The notes under the pieces were generated by a model that worked only from the letters and a program-made list of their open reading frames with translations, ran no database searches and was not told the DNA's origin. A stretch of 64,000 nt of DNA, from the NCBI RefSeq assembly GCF_001541225.1, contig NZ_LMTS01000025.1, positions 85,339-149,338 of the forward strand, given 5' to 3'. How positions within the stretch are numbered: position 1 is the first letter of the stretch; every line of letters starts with the position of its first letter. A program made the translations under genes and the position numbers. Shown piece after piece: positions 9,292 to 16,975 of the stretch. Source of the DNA: Variovorax sp. WDL1 (GTDB taxonomy: Bacteria > Pseudomonadota > Gammaproteobacteria > Burkholderiales > Burkholderiaceae_C).

Positions 9292-10173
9292 ATGGACCTC
9301 TTTGAATGGGCATTGAAAGTCTCTCGAAAACGGCTCCGCCAGAGCAGCCTGGCCGTATATCGGTCAATGTGGAACGGCTACACGACACGCCTTGCCTCGC
9401 CCGCCGCGCCGGCGGGGCCCGCAATCCCCGGCGCTGAGTCGGCCGCGCAACTCGTCGGCGCCCTCGAAGGGGCAGGGGACTACTCCGTCCGCAAGCGTGT
9501 TTACGGCCTGGTCCGGTGGACCTACGACACGCTTCAGAAGAGCGGACTTCCGCTGCGCAACGAATGCAAGGAAGTGGAAAAGCTGTTCATGCCGGACTTC
9601 AGGCCCGAGCACGAGATGCTGGGCAGGTCCTGGGCCGACAGGATGACCGAGGAGGCGCGCGCGAGCTGCTCGGGATGGAAGAGCGTGCGGTTGGCCGCCA
9701 TAGTGATGCTCCTCTGTGAAACTGCCCTCAAGAACAGCGAACTCGTCGAGCTCAGGCTCGAGAATCTCAGGGGCACGCCACCGCGGTGGCTCAACGCCGG
9801 CCACAAGGCCAAAGAGCGTGAGTTTGTCCTCAGTGCGAAGGCATCGGCGCTGATGACGGAGTGGCTCGCCGTCCGGCCCGCCGTACCGACTGACTTCCTG
9901 TTCGTTGCCGATGCGACTGGACGGTGCATGGACCATGCGACGCTTTGGCGTCAACTGAAGCGCGTGACGCTGGCCGCGCAGGGCAGCGAGGGCGTTCGCC
10001 ACTTTGGCACTGGGCTCATCCGAGCGACGAAGGCACGGGAGTTGAAGGACATGGGGACGGACGTCGCGGAGATTGCGGATTTTCTCGGCCATATGCAGGA
10101 AGCCTCGACAGGCGAGTTGCTCGACCGAGTCCGCACCCGACGCGCGGGCAGGGAAGCCGCACCCAGCCGCTGA
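9292..10173 (+). CDS. Tyrosine-recombinase-fold protein, catalytically degenerate
   Basis: The 293-residue protein follows the Xer/phage integrase plan: a helical SAM-like N-terminal domain, then a C-terminal domain with ALKNSELVEL, a GHKAKERE lysine loop, and a TGLIRATKA to DFLGH block. Aligned by eye with XerC, the first catalytic Arg is Lys (ALKNSEL), the His of HxxR is Gly, the second Arg and the His of LGH remain, and the Tyr nucleophile position is Leu (STGELLDRV). It should therefore bind but not cleave DNA. The start at 9292 has no Shine-Dalgarno sequence and abuts the inverted repeat, suggesting autoregulation or a structural role at that site. Confidence 0.75.
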   Translation: MDLFEWALKVSRKRLRQSSLAVYRSMWNGYTTRLASPAAPAGPAIPGAESAAQLVGALEGAGDYSVRKRVYGLVRWTYDTLQKSGLPLRNECKEVEKLFMPDFRPEHEMLGRSWADRMTEEARASCSGWKSVRLAAIVMLLCETALKNSELVELRLENLRGTPPRWLNAGHKAKEREFVLSAKASALMTEWLAVRPAVPTDFLFVADATGRCMDHATLWRQLKRVTLAAQGSEGVRHFGTGLIRATKARELKDMGTDVAEIADFLGHMQEASTGELLDRVRTRRAGREAAPSR

Positions 10174-10205
10174 TTTCGCTCCGTTTTAGGCAGTTTGTCC
10201 GACTC

Positions 10206-10213
10206 GCTATAGG
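10206..10213 (+). promoter_or_regulatory. GCTATAGG -10-like box before the 68-aa gene
   Basis: GCTATA lies 35 nt before the ATG at 10246, with TTTAGG about 17 bp upstream as a possible -35. Confidence 0.4.
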
Positions 10214-10245
10214 AGCTAGGACAACCTGCCTCATAGGAGCAAATC

Positions 10246-10452
10246 ATGGCAAAACGCATCCCCAAGAAAGAGAACCAGCTTTTCGCAGACCGCGCAAAGG
10301 CCGAGAACGAACGGGAGTTCTCCCTCGATGGTGACGACGAAGGCGCTGAGACCGAGAAGCTAGACCTCGCCGTTCTCCACGGACAGGGAACCTCTTCGCG
10401 TGCAGGTCGCGGTATGGACTCGGACGAATACCGAGGCTTCGCCGGCTTCTGA
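10246..10452 (+). CDS. Small acidic hypothetical protein (68 aa)
   Basis: A strong Shine-Dalgarno sequence (AGGAG at 10237) precedes this short hydrophilic protein. It has a lysine-rich N-terminus and an Asp/Glu-rich middle. There is no known domain, signal peptide or membrane segment. It stands as a single-gene unit between its own promoter-like box and an excellent terminator, so it is probably expressed on its own. The composition recalls small DNA-mimic or inhibitor proteins, but this is speculation. Confidence 0.7.
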   Translation: MAKRIPKKENQLFADRAKAENEREFSLDGDDEGAETEKLDLAVLHGQGTSSRAGRGMDSDEYRGFAGF

Positions 10453-10463
10453 CCCATTCTTCC

Positions 10464-10491
10464 AAACGCCTGCATCACAGCAGGCGTTTTT
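10464..10491 (+). terminator. Rho-independent terminator
   Basis: The stem AAACGCCTGC (10464-10473) pairs with 10480-10489 across a 6-nt loop and is followed by Ts. It ends the 68-aa gene. Confidence 0.9.
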
Positions 10492-10557
10492 CATTGTCCG
10501 ACGGCGCCCAGACGGCGAAAAAGCCTGGGGTGCCAGGCTCCTGTGCGGTGAGTTGGC

Positions 10558-10872
10558 TCAGGCCGCCAATCTGGCCAGGTCCATCACGCGGCTCTGGACG
10601 GCTGCGCCGCCGATGAACGCCACGGAAGGCAACTTACTCGTGGCCTGCACCAGGTTCCACGCAGAGCGGCCCGCCTGGGCGATGCGATAGCCGAAGTTCC
10701 CGCTTTCGCCCTGTCGCTCAACCAGGCCTTGCTCGACCAGCTTACGCAGGGTCATGGCGTGGTGACTTGAGCGGAACGCCCCCAGGTCCCGGGGCCGCCA
10801 GTAGCGCCCATCTCGCAATTGCTGCTCCAGTTCATAGAGCGTCTTCAGAAGCTCCGCTTGAGGCGTGGTCAT
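10558..10872 (-). CDS. Small winged-helix DNA-binding-like protein
   Basis: The 104-residue protein has a MarR/PadR-like layout: helices around ELLKTLYELEQQL, a recognition-helix candidate in HHAMTLRKLVEQGLVERQG, and a wing at NFGYRIAQAG. The start at 10872 is preferred because AAGG lies 11 nt upstream; an ATG at 10902 is also open. It is divergent from the 11102 gene, whose promoter overlaps the region just upstream, so it may regulate that gene. The family is assigned by pattern only. Confidence 0.6.
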   Translation of the reverse strand: MTTPQAELLKTLYELEQQLRDGRYWRPRDLGAFRSSHHAMTLRKLVEQGLVERQGESGNFGYRIAQAGRSAWNLVQATSKLPSVAFIGGAAVQSRVMDLARLAA

Positions 10873-10913
10873 CAAACCCAGCACCTTGCAACTCTGTCTC
10901 ATCTGTTTAGGCG

Positions 10914-10942
10914 TTGAAAATGTACGTCGGCAGTGTTATAAT
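10914..10942 (+). promoter_or_regulatory. Sigma-70 promoter TTGAAA-17-TATAAT
   Basis: TTGAAA (10914-10919) and TATAAT (10937-10942) are separated by exactly 17 bp, with TG of an extended -10 at 10934. This is the best consensus promoter in the window. It predicts a leader of about 150 nt before the 11102 gene. Confidence 0.8.
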
Positions 10943-10948
10943 CGAGGC

Positions 10949-11101
10949 CGCCCGTAGCAGCACTTCACCCCTATAGCACTCCGTATTTAGGTCTGCCCAT
11001 AGCGGCAGCACCCTCCGTCGCAAGTGCCATATAACGACCGACACCCTGGGAAGGGGTGGTCGCTACATCCGGTATAGGTCAACAACATTTTTGGAGCTCA
11101 C
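10949..11101 (+). promoter_or_regulatory. Long structured leader before the 11102 gene
   Basis: The predicted 5' untranslated region holds a hairpin at 11035-11062 (CGACC...ACCC pairing with GGGT...GGTCG). It also holds several TAG-containing A/T islands (CTATAGC, TTTAGG, GGTATAGG). No known riboswitch consensus was recognised. Confidence 0.4.
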
Positions 11102-11443
11102 ATGGATTGGAAGATACTCGCGCTCATCGCCACCCCCATCCTCTTCGCCATCTTCGCCCAGGGGATTCTCGACGCGCTTCATCCCAACGAAGTCGAAGAG
11201 AAAGAATGCGAACGACGCCAGAAGAGGTCGAAATCGGTCGAGCAGATGGCTGACGCACACCCCGCAACTCCCAGCGGAGTGGTGGCGGCAACAGGAGTGC
11301 CCGTGAACCACGCCGCCCAACTGGCTCAGAGCAATGTAGAACGTCAGAGGCGCCGCAAGCTCGAAGAGGCGCATGACTACGACGCACCAGCGGACTTCGC
11401 GATGCCAGACGACTTCGACTTGGCAGCTGCGAGGCAACTCTAA
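11102..11443 (+). CDS. Hypothetical protein with N-terminal membrane anchor (113 aa)
   Basis: Residues 3-24 form one hydrophobic segment (ILALIATPILFAIFAQG). A highly charged, helix-prone cytoplasmic tail rich in Glu, Arg and Ala follows. GGAG precedes the ATG. It is transcribed from the strong promoter at 10914 through a long leader and ends at a strong terminator. No family was recognised; the layout is that of a membrane-tethered scaffold or stress-type small protein. Confidence 0.7.
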   Translation: MDWKILALIATPILFAIFAQGILDALHPNEVEEKECERRQKRSKSVEQMADAHPATPSGVVAATGVPVNHAAQLAQSNVERQRRRKLEEAHDYDAPADFAMPDDFDLAAARQL

Positions 11444-11462
11444 CCCGGTTCCCCCTCCTTCG

Positions 11463-11497
11463 AGGCCTTCCAATGCAACTGCATTGGAAGGCCTTTT
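11463..11497 (+). terminator. Rho-independent terminator
   Basis: The stem AGGCCTTCCAATGC pairs with its complement across an AACT loop, followed by a T-rich tail. It lies 20 bp after the 113-aa gene. Confidence 0.9.
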
Positions 11498-11549
11498 CTT
11501 TGGCGATGGCGTCTCAGTCCTATTCGGGTCGACGGCTGCCCAACGGCAA

Positions 11550-11581
11550 AAAGCCCTCCGGGCAAGAGCCAGAAGGGCTTT
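11550..11581 (-). terminator. Terminator for the minus-strand membrane gene
   Basis: The stem AAAGCCCT/AGGGCTTT is followed by Ts when read on the minus strand. It lies about 115 bp beyond the stop of the gene at 11696-11995. Confidence 0.65.
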
Positions 11582-11695
11582 AAGAGACGACAGAAGAGGA
11601 CTAGTGCAGCCTTGCGCGCGTTGAACTCAGCGCTGCGACCAACGGAACAGGGCCAGGCGAAACCGGAGCCTGAACGGGGCTCTCTTGCCCAACGT

Positions 11696-11995
11696 TCATG
11701 GCCACACCGCGTAAACAATGCCAACCGCGAGGGCTGCGGAGAGCGCACTGATAGACGCCAAGTGGTTGTAGTACGACCCCATCGCCTTGCGTTTGGAATA
11801 GTCTTCACGCCGCGGGGCAAGCGTGAAATGGGTGACCACCGTTTCCAGGCTCGAAGCAGCCGCCGCCATCACGATGCACATCCAGCTCGTCGGCTCTATG
11901 CCAATGGCGAATGCCGCCGCAACGATGATGGCAAGGGGTACGGCCGTCTTGATGGCTGCGTCTGCCCCACTGGGGGCTTTAAGAGTGGTTGTCAT
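11696..11995 (-). CDS. Small polytopic membrane protein (99 aa)
   Basis: Three hydrophobic segments (about residues 18-33, 36-50 and 80-97) flank a charged loop (APRREDYSKRKAMGS). There is no signal peptide and no recognised family. A short GAGG motif lies near the ATG, and a terminator lies downstream on the minus strand. The adjacent regions on both sides are non-coding, so it is probably monocistronic. Confidence 0.65.
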   Translation of the reverse strand: MTTTLKAPSGADAAIKTAVPLAIIVAAAFAIGIEPTSWMCIVMAAAASSLETVVTHFTLAPRREDYSKRKAMGSYYNHLASISALSAALAVGIVYAVWP

Positions 11996-12189
11996 TCTCG
12001 GGTCCTCGTCTTACCGAAACTCCTTTCGAACTGCGTCCTGGGCAGGGCAGTATGCTCGGCCATTATAGGCCCTTTTAGGGAGCCGGGTCAATACCTAAAT
12101 CGACAGAAGCGTTATAGCTCGACGCGGCTGGGGCGAGGACTAAAAGGCCTGGCTAGATTTGCCATTAACCTGAACCTCTCAGCCATCAA

Positions 12190-12543
12190 ATGCCCATGAC
12201 CCCAGTCAAATTCCCGCCCGTCTACCTGCTCGAAATCCTCAGCAGCCCCGGTGGCGGTACCGACGAGTGCGACAACTTCGGGAAACTGGAACTGGCCGTG
12301 CAGCGAGCGGTCGACGCTCTCAGCGAGGCTTCCGGGCCGATTGAGGTCGATGTCTCGTTGGATGTGAGCGATGAAATCGAGGGCATCAGCTTTCTGAACG
12401 AGGAGCAAGAAGTTCTTGCTCTCATCTCGGTCTACCACCTCGACCGCGACACAGGCGAAGCAACGGACCCCGCCATTGCGATGGCCTGCCGTGGCGACAA
12501 GAACGCTCTGCAGTCCGCCATGAATCGCATCGTCCGAGCCTGA
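12190..12543 (+). CDS. Hypothetical protein upstream of secA-like gene (117 aa)
   Basis: The protein is acidic and soluble, with a mixed alpha/beta pattern and no recognised motif. Two in-frame ATGs (12190 and 12196) are possible and neither has a good Shine-Dalgarno sequence. The stop is 2 bp before the secA ATG, so the two genes are almost certainly co-translated. That suggests a regulator or partner of the plasmid SecA, but nothing in the sequence proves it. Confidence 0.7.
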   Translation: MPMTPVKFPPVYLLEILSSPGGGTDECDNFGKLELAVQRAVDALSEASGPIEVDVSLDVSDEIEGISFLNEEQEVLALISVYHLDRDTGEATDPAIAMACRGDKNALQSAMNRIVRA

Positions 12544-12545
12544 AC

Positions 12546-15110
12546 ATGGACTTCTCGAGTCTGTATACGCGAGTGCGCTCGCAGTCCGCGCTCAACCGCT
12601 TCACGGCAGACGCCAAGCGCATTTCCGAGGGGGAGTCATCTCTCACTTCCCTGCCCGCAGAGGAGCTCAAGGCGCGGTTCCTGGCCCTGCGCGACCTTCC
12701 CGAGCCCAAGCGCACTGTGCCCGGGTTCGCGCTCGCGCGAGAAGCCGCACGCCGCGCGCTGGGTTTGCGGCCGTTCGACGTCCAACTGATTGGGGGCTTG
12801 GCCCTTTTGCAAGGCAAGCTTGCTGAAATGCGCACGGGTGAGGGGAAGACCCTCACACTCGTGGCGCCCGCGGCACTGCTTGCCCTGCAGGGCAAAGGCG
12901 TCCATGTCGTGACTGCGAACAGCTATCTGGCCCGCCGGGATGCGGAACTGATGCGTCCAGTCTTCGAAGCCCTGGGCCTTTCTGTAGCGTTCATCGAGAC
13001 CTCGCAGACGTCGGCTGCGAAGCGGGAAGCCTATGCAGCGGACGTCACGTACGGGGTGGGCTTTGAGTTCGGCTTCGACTACCTTCGCGACAACATGGTG
13101 AGCGACGCCGGTGACAAGGTACAACGCCCGCTGTCGTTTGCTATCGTGGACGAAGTCGACTCGGTTCTCATCGACGAGGCACGAACGCCGCTCATCATTT
13201 CCGGCTCGGGAGACTCGCAGGATGCCATCGTTCGCGCGCTCAACCTGACCGCTCGCCAGCTCAAGAGCGGCGTCGACTACGTGGTGGACCCCAAGGAGCG
13301 CAACGCCACGCTCACCGAGCGCGGCTACGACGAGGCCGAAGCGAGCCTTGCGAAGCAAGGCATCATCGCGGGCCAAGGCGAGCTCTACGCTGCCCACAAC
13401 CTGCACATTGCGCGTCGCCTGCATTCCGCTGTGCGCGCCCATGGCGTGTACCGCCTTGACCGAGACTACGTCGTCTCTGCCGGTGAGGTGGTCCTGGTCG
13501 ACCAGGGGACCGGTCGAAAGATGCCGGGCCGTCGCTTGGAGGATGGGCTGCACGAAGCAATTGAGGCGAAGGAAGGGCTGGAAATCCACGCTGGTTCCGT
13601 CACGCGTGCGACTATCACGTATCAGAGCTTTTTCGGCCTCTACGAGCGCCTGGCCGGCTTGACCGGCACCGCGCTCACGGAAGCTGAGGAGTTCACCGAG
13701 TTTTACGGCCTCGAGACCGTGGTCGTTCCTACCAACCGACCTGTGGCCCGCATTCTCAAGGAGGACCTGGTCTACCTTGGGAAGTCTGCCAAGTTCGTCG
13801 CTGTGGCGGACGAAATTGTTCGCAGGCAAGCGTCAGGCCAGCCCGTGCTTGCGGGGTGCGCGTCCGTTCGCGACGCGGAAGTGCTCAGCCGCCTGCTTGA
13901 GAGCAAAGGCGTGGTGCACGAAGTGCTCACGGCGAAGCACCTCGAGCGAGAGGCCCACATCATCGCCCAAGCCGGGCGTCCTGGCGCCGTTACGGTAGCG
14001 ACGAACATGGCCGGGCGGGGAACCGACATCATCCTGGGTGGCGAAAAGCCATCAGAGGGCGACTTCACTGACCCTGCGGCCTACGCACACGGTAAGGCGC
14101 AGTGGGAGTCCGCCCGTGCTGCCGTTCTTGCAGCGGGCGGCCTGTTCGTCCTCGGTACCGAGCGCTCAGGCATCCGCCGGGTGGACAACCAACTGGCCGG
14201 CCGCTCCGGGCGCCAGGGCGACCCTGGCGAGGTTCAGTTCTTCCTGAGCTTGGAAGACGAGCTCCTGCGGGTGTTCGGGCAGTCCAGGCAGCTGAAAGTC
14301 GTCGCCAAGCTCATCGACGGCGCCGGCGGCGTCCTTAGCGGCAAAACCATCGCGAAGCTTGTGACTACCGCGCAGCGAAGCCTTGAAGGGCAGGGCTTCG
14401 AGGCTCGCCGGAATGTCATGAAGTACGACAGCTCGATGTCGGAACAACGCAAGGCCGTTTACGCCCTCCGTGACAGCCTGCTCGCTGACGGCGTCATGGA
14501 GTACTGCGAGGCAGCGGTTGACGCGGCTGTCGCCAATTGGGCAAACGTTCGGCTTGGCGTGCACGACATGCCTGAGCAGTGGGACCTGCCCGCGCTAAAG
14601 CGCGAACTGGAAGCTGATTTCAACATCCAGCCCGGCCTGGTCGGCTGGGTTCACAGCGAGGACCTGGGTCGCGACGAGGTGGTCGAGCGCATCCGCGCCG
14701 CTGTCCAGGCACGGCTCGCAGCCAACCCGCTCGACACCGCCGCGCGCCGCCGGCTGGTACTCAGGGTGCTGACAGACCTCTGGACCGAGCACCTGACTGC
14801 ACTTGACGAGCTGCGCCAAGCTGTTTCTCTTAAGGGCGCGACCGGACAGAACCCGCTCTTCCAGTTTCACAACGACGCGTTCGCGCTTTTCAAGTCGTTC
14901 GAGGAAGCGCTCTGCGCAGAAATCTCGCGGCAACTTCTTTCCTCGGCCCTGCAAGAGGAGCGCGAGGCGAAATCTGCGGACGCCGACGAGCAGGCTCGCA
15001 AGGCCGCCCGGGTAGCCGTGGAGCTCGAGCAACGGTGGGTCAAGCGCAATGAACCCTGCCCCTGCGGCTCGGGAAAGCGCTTTAAGCACTGCCACGGAAA
15101 ACTGCGGTAA
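12546..15110 (+). CDS. secA: SecA-like preprotein translocase ATPase
   Basis: At 854 residues this is a near full-length SecA (E. coli 901). It shows the Walker A MRTGEGKT, the FDYLRDNM segment, the DEAD-type box IVDEVDSVLIDEARTPLIISG, the motif V/VI region ATNMAGRGTDI and SGRQGDPG, and the C-terminal SEC-C zinc motif EPCPCGSGKRFKHCHG. It has all the parts needed to drive Sec export. The linker and scaffold domains are present but somewhat shorter than in housekeeping SecA. It is probably an element-encoded second copy that favours export of the element's own proteins. Confidence 0.92.
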   Translation: MDFSSLYTRVRSQSALNRFTADAKRISEGESSLTSLPAEELKARFLALRDLPEPKRTVPGFALAREAARRALGLRPFDVQLIGGLALLQGKLAEMRTGEGKTLTLVAPAALLALQGKGVHVVTANSYLARRDAELMRPVFEALGLSVAFIETSQTSAAKREAYAADVTYGVGFEFGFDYLRDNMVSDAGDKVQRPLSFAIVDEVDSVLIDEARTPLIISGSGDSQDAIVRALNLTARQLKSGVDYVVDPKERNATLTERGYDEAEASLAKQGIIAGQGELYAAHNLHIARRLHSAVRAHGVYRLDRDYVVSAGEVVLVDQGTGRKMPGRRLEDGLHEAIEAKEGLEIHAGSVTRATITYQSFFGLYERLAGLTGTALTEAEEFTEFYGLETVVVPTNRPVARILKEDLVYLGKSAKFVAVADEIVRRQASGQPVLAGCASVRDAEVLSRLLESKGVVHEVLTAKHLEREAHIIAQAGRPGAVTVATNMAGRGTDIILGGEKPSEGDFTDPAAYAHGKAQWESARAAVLAAGGLFVLGTERSGIRRVDNQLAGRSGRQGDPGEVQFFLSLEDELLRVFGQSRQLKVVAKLIDGAGGVLSGKTIAKLVTTAQRSLEGQGFEARRNVMKYDSSMSEQRKAVYALRDSLLADGVMEYCEAAVDAAVANWANVRLGVHDMPEQWDLPALKRELEADFNIQPGLVGWVHSEDLGRDEVVERIRAAVQARLAANPLDTAARRRLVLRVLTDLWTEHLTALDELRQAVSLKGATGQNPLFQFHNDAFALFKSFEEALCAEISRQLLSSALQEEREAKSADADEQARKAARVAVELEQRWVKRNEPCPCGSGKRFKHCHGKLR

Positions 15111-15167
15111 GCGGCCCGCCTTGCCCGACGAGCCACGACAGCCTCTCCGATGACACCTGCGGGCCGC
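15110..15167 (+). repeat. 10-bp inverted repeat after secA
   Basis: AGCGGCCCGC (15110-15119) and its complement at 15158-15167 enclose 38 nt. This is a large stem-loop without a T tract at the end of secA. Confidence 0.45.
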
Positions 15168-15334
15168 TAAAGGCGCGCAGCGTGCTTTAGGGCCGTCGCG
15201 CGCCCCTCGAATTTCCTCTAAGTTATTGTCGCGCAACGGAAATTTGCTTGAACGAACGTTGGAGAAATTTCTGGGGAGCGTTGGGAGGTCCGGTCGCTAG
15301 ACAGGTCAGAACTACTTTTCTGAGGTCAAACCAC

Positions 15335-16303
15335 ATGCTAACAATCGCAGTTTCCAGTCGCGCCCTCTTTCACATCGAAGATGGCGATGAAATCTTCCAG
15401 ACCCAGGGCCAAAAGGCCTTCGACGAGTACATGCGCTCCAAGGCTGACGTCCCACTTCGTCGGGGAACGGCCTTCCCGCTCATTCGCAAGCTGCTCACTC
15501 TGAATCGGCCCGGTGCCAAGCGCTTGGTCGATGTGGTCATGCTGTCGCGCAACAGCCCGGTCGCCGGGGTGCGCATAGCGAACAGCATCGTTCACCACGG
15601 CCTTGACATCAAGGGCGCGGTGTTCACCAAGGGTTCGGACCGCTTCCGCTTCGCTGCCGGCATGGGCGTCCAGCTTTTTCTGTCTGCAAATTCAGCGGAC
15701 GTGCAGAACGCCATCGCCAATGGCATCGCCGCGGCAACCATGCTTCCAAGCGAACGAGACGACGACGCCAGCGACGACGACATCCGCATCGCTTTCGACG
15801 GCGACAGCGTGTTGTTCAGTTCCGAAGGGGATGAGTGCTACCGCGAGCACGGTCTGGAGGTCTTCCATCAGACCGAGCACCAGAAGGCCGCTATTCCGCT
15901 GGGCGCTGGCCCCTTCAAGCTTGTCCTGGAGGAACTGCATCGGATTCAACACGAGTTCCCCGTGAACGAGTGCCCTCTGAAACTTGCCCTTGTGACCGCG
16001 CGCGCAATTCCAAGTCACGGTCGCGTCATGACAACGCTCGACTCCTGGGGCGTTGTGCTCGACGTGGCCACCTTCGCGAACGGTGCCCCGAAAGGCCCCA
16101 TTCTGAAGGCGTTCGGTGCCGACATGTTCTTTGACGACGCTTCGAAGAATATCGACAGCGCACGAAGCAGCGATGTGACCTCCGGCCATGTTCCTTACGG
16201 TACCGGGCACGGAATCACAGAGCCGCTCCTCACGCGCGGGGACGTCCCCAGTGCCTCCCGCAGGTCCGCTGCGGCGGGCGTTCAAGAGGCTTGTGCCGCC
16301 TAG
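15335..16303 (+). CDS. Bacterial cN-I-type 5'-nucleotidase
   Basis: The 322-residue protein matches the cytosolic 5'-nucleotidase family (Pfam 5-nucleotidase). It has FDGDSVLFSSEGD with the nucleophile aspartates, GLEVFHQTEH, LALVTARAIPSHGRV and PKGPILKAFGADMFFDD. It would remove phosphate from nucleoside monophosphates. The start at 15335 is chosen because TGAGGT sits 8 nt upstream and the N-terminal family sequence begins there; an upstream extension to 15248 looks non-coding. It joins thyA and the deaminase as a nucleotide-pool enzyme. Confidence 0.88.
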   Translation: MLTIAVSSRALFHIEDGDEIFQTQGQKAFDEYMRSKADVPLRRGTAFPLIRKLLTLNRPGAKRLVDVVMLSRNSPVAGVRIANSIVHHGLDIKGAVFTKGSDRFRFAAGMGVQLFLSANSADVQNAIANGIAAATMLPSERDDDASDDDIRIAFDGDSVLFSSEGDECYREHGLEVFHQTEHQKAAIPLGAGPFKLVLEELHRIQHEFPVNECPLKLALVTARAIPSHGRVMTTLDSWGVVLDVATFANGAPKGPILKAFGADMFFDDASKNIDSARSSDVTSGHVPYGTGHGITEPLLTRGDVPSASRRSAAAGVQEACAA

Positions 16304-16314
16304 TCTGCTCATTC

Positions 16315-16349
16315 GAGACGCCGCCACTTCATGTGTCGGCGTCTCTTTC
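16315..16349 (+). terminator. Rho-independent terminator
   Basis: The stem GAGACGCCG pairs with CGGCGTCTC across 13 nt, followed by TTTCTTTC. It ends the 5'-nucleotidase gene. Confidence 0.88.
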
Positions 16350-16383
16350 TTTCTCTGCGCTAAAGGGCAGGGCTATAAGGCTC

Positions 16384-16953
16384 ATGAGCAACCCGACCGC
16401 CTGGCTGTGCCCCCTTGAGCTCGAACTCCGCCCTACGGCGGATGCCGAGTCCTTCCGAAGCATGCCCCCTGGCGTCACCGGGCTCCCGATTGGCAGCCAC
16501 CCGGGCGCCTTCGGCGTGGTGCGGCGTAACCATATCCACGAGGGCGTCGACCTCTATACCGAGGAGGGCTGCCCTGTGCTAGCCGTTGAGGAAGGTCTCG
16601 TGGTCGGCGTGATGCCGTTCACGGGCCCGGGCGCGGGCCTGCCTTGGTGGCGAGACACCAAGGCCGTACTGGTCGAAGGCCGGTCAGGCGTCGTCGCCTA
16701 CGGGGAGGTTTCTCCTCTGGTCTCTTGCGGAGACCGTGTCCAACCTGGGGAGGTTGTGGCGCGGGTCGTGCGAGTTCTTCGCCAAGACAAGGGGCGGCCG
16801 ACGTCCATGCTTCACATTGAACTCCACGAGCCTGGCGCGCGGCAGTGCCCAGCCTGGCTCAGCTCGGATACGCGTCCGCACACCCTGCGCGACCCGACGC
16901 CTTACCTGCTCGAGGCGTCTCACCGCCTCTACCGGCTCCCGCGGAAAAGCTAA
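16384..16953 (+). CDS. M23-type (LytM/lysostaphin-like) zinc peptidase domain protein
   Basis: The 189-residue protein has the two M23 zinc motifs: HEGVD (canonical HxxxD) in the middle and LHIELH (HxH) near residue 150, with the beta-strand segment between. It would cut peptide cross-links in peptidoglycan. No clear signal peptide is visible, so either export is unusual or the true N-terminus differs. AAGG precedes the ATG at 16384. It lies 20 bp before the BACON-like exported protein gene, and the two form an operon with the following P-loop protein. Confidence 0.82.
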   Translation: MSNPTAWLCPLELELRPTADAESFRSMPPGVTGLPIGSHPGAFGVVRRNHIHEGVDLYTEEGCPVLAVEEGLVVGVMPFTGPGAGLPWWRDTKAVLVEGRSGVVAYGEVSPLVSCGDRVQPGEVVARVVRVLRQDKGRPTSMLHIELHEPGARQCPAWLSSDTRPHTLRDPTPYLLEASHRLYRLPRKS

Positions 16954-16975
16954 ATCCGGCGGCTACACGCCGGAT
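16954..16975 (+). promoter_or_regulatory. Hairpin overlapping a start codon
   Basis: ATCCGGCG (16954-16961) pairs with CGCCGGAT (16968-16975) across 6 nt. The right arm ends inside the ATG of the next gene, so translation may need ribosomes arriving from the M23 gene. Confidence 0.5.
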
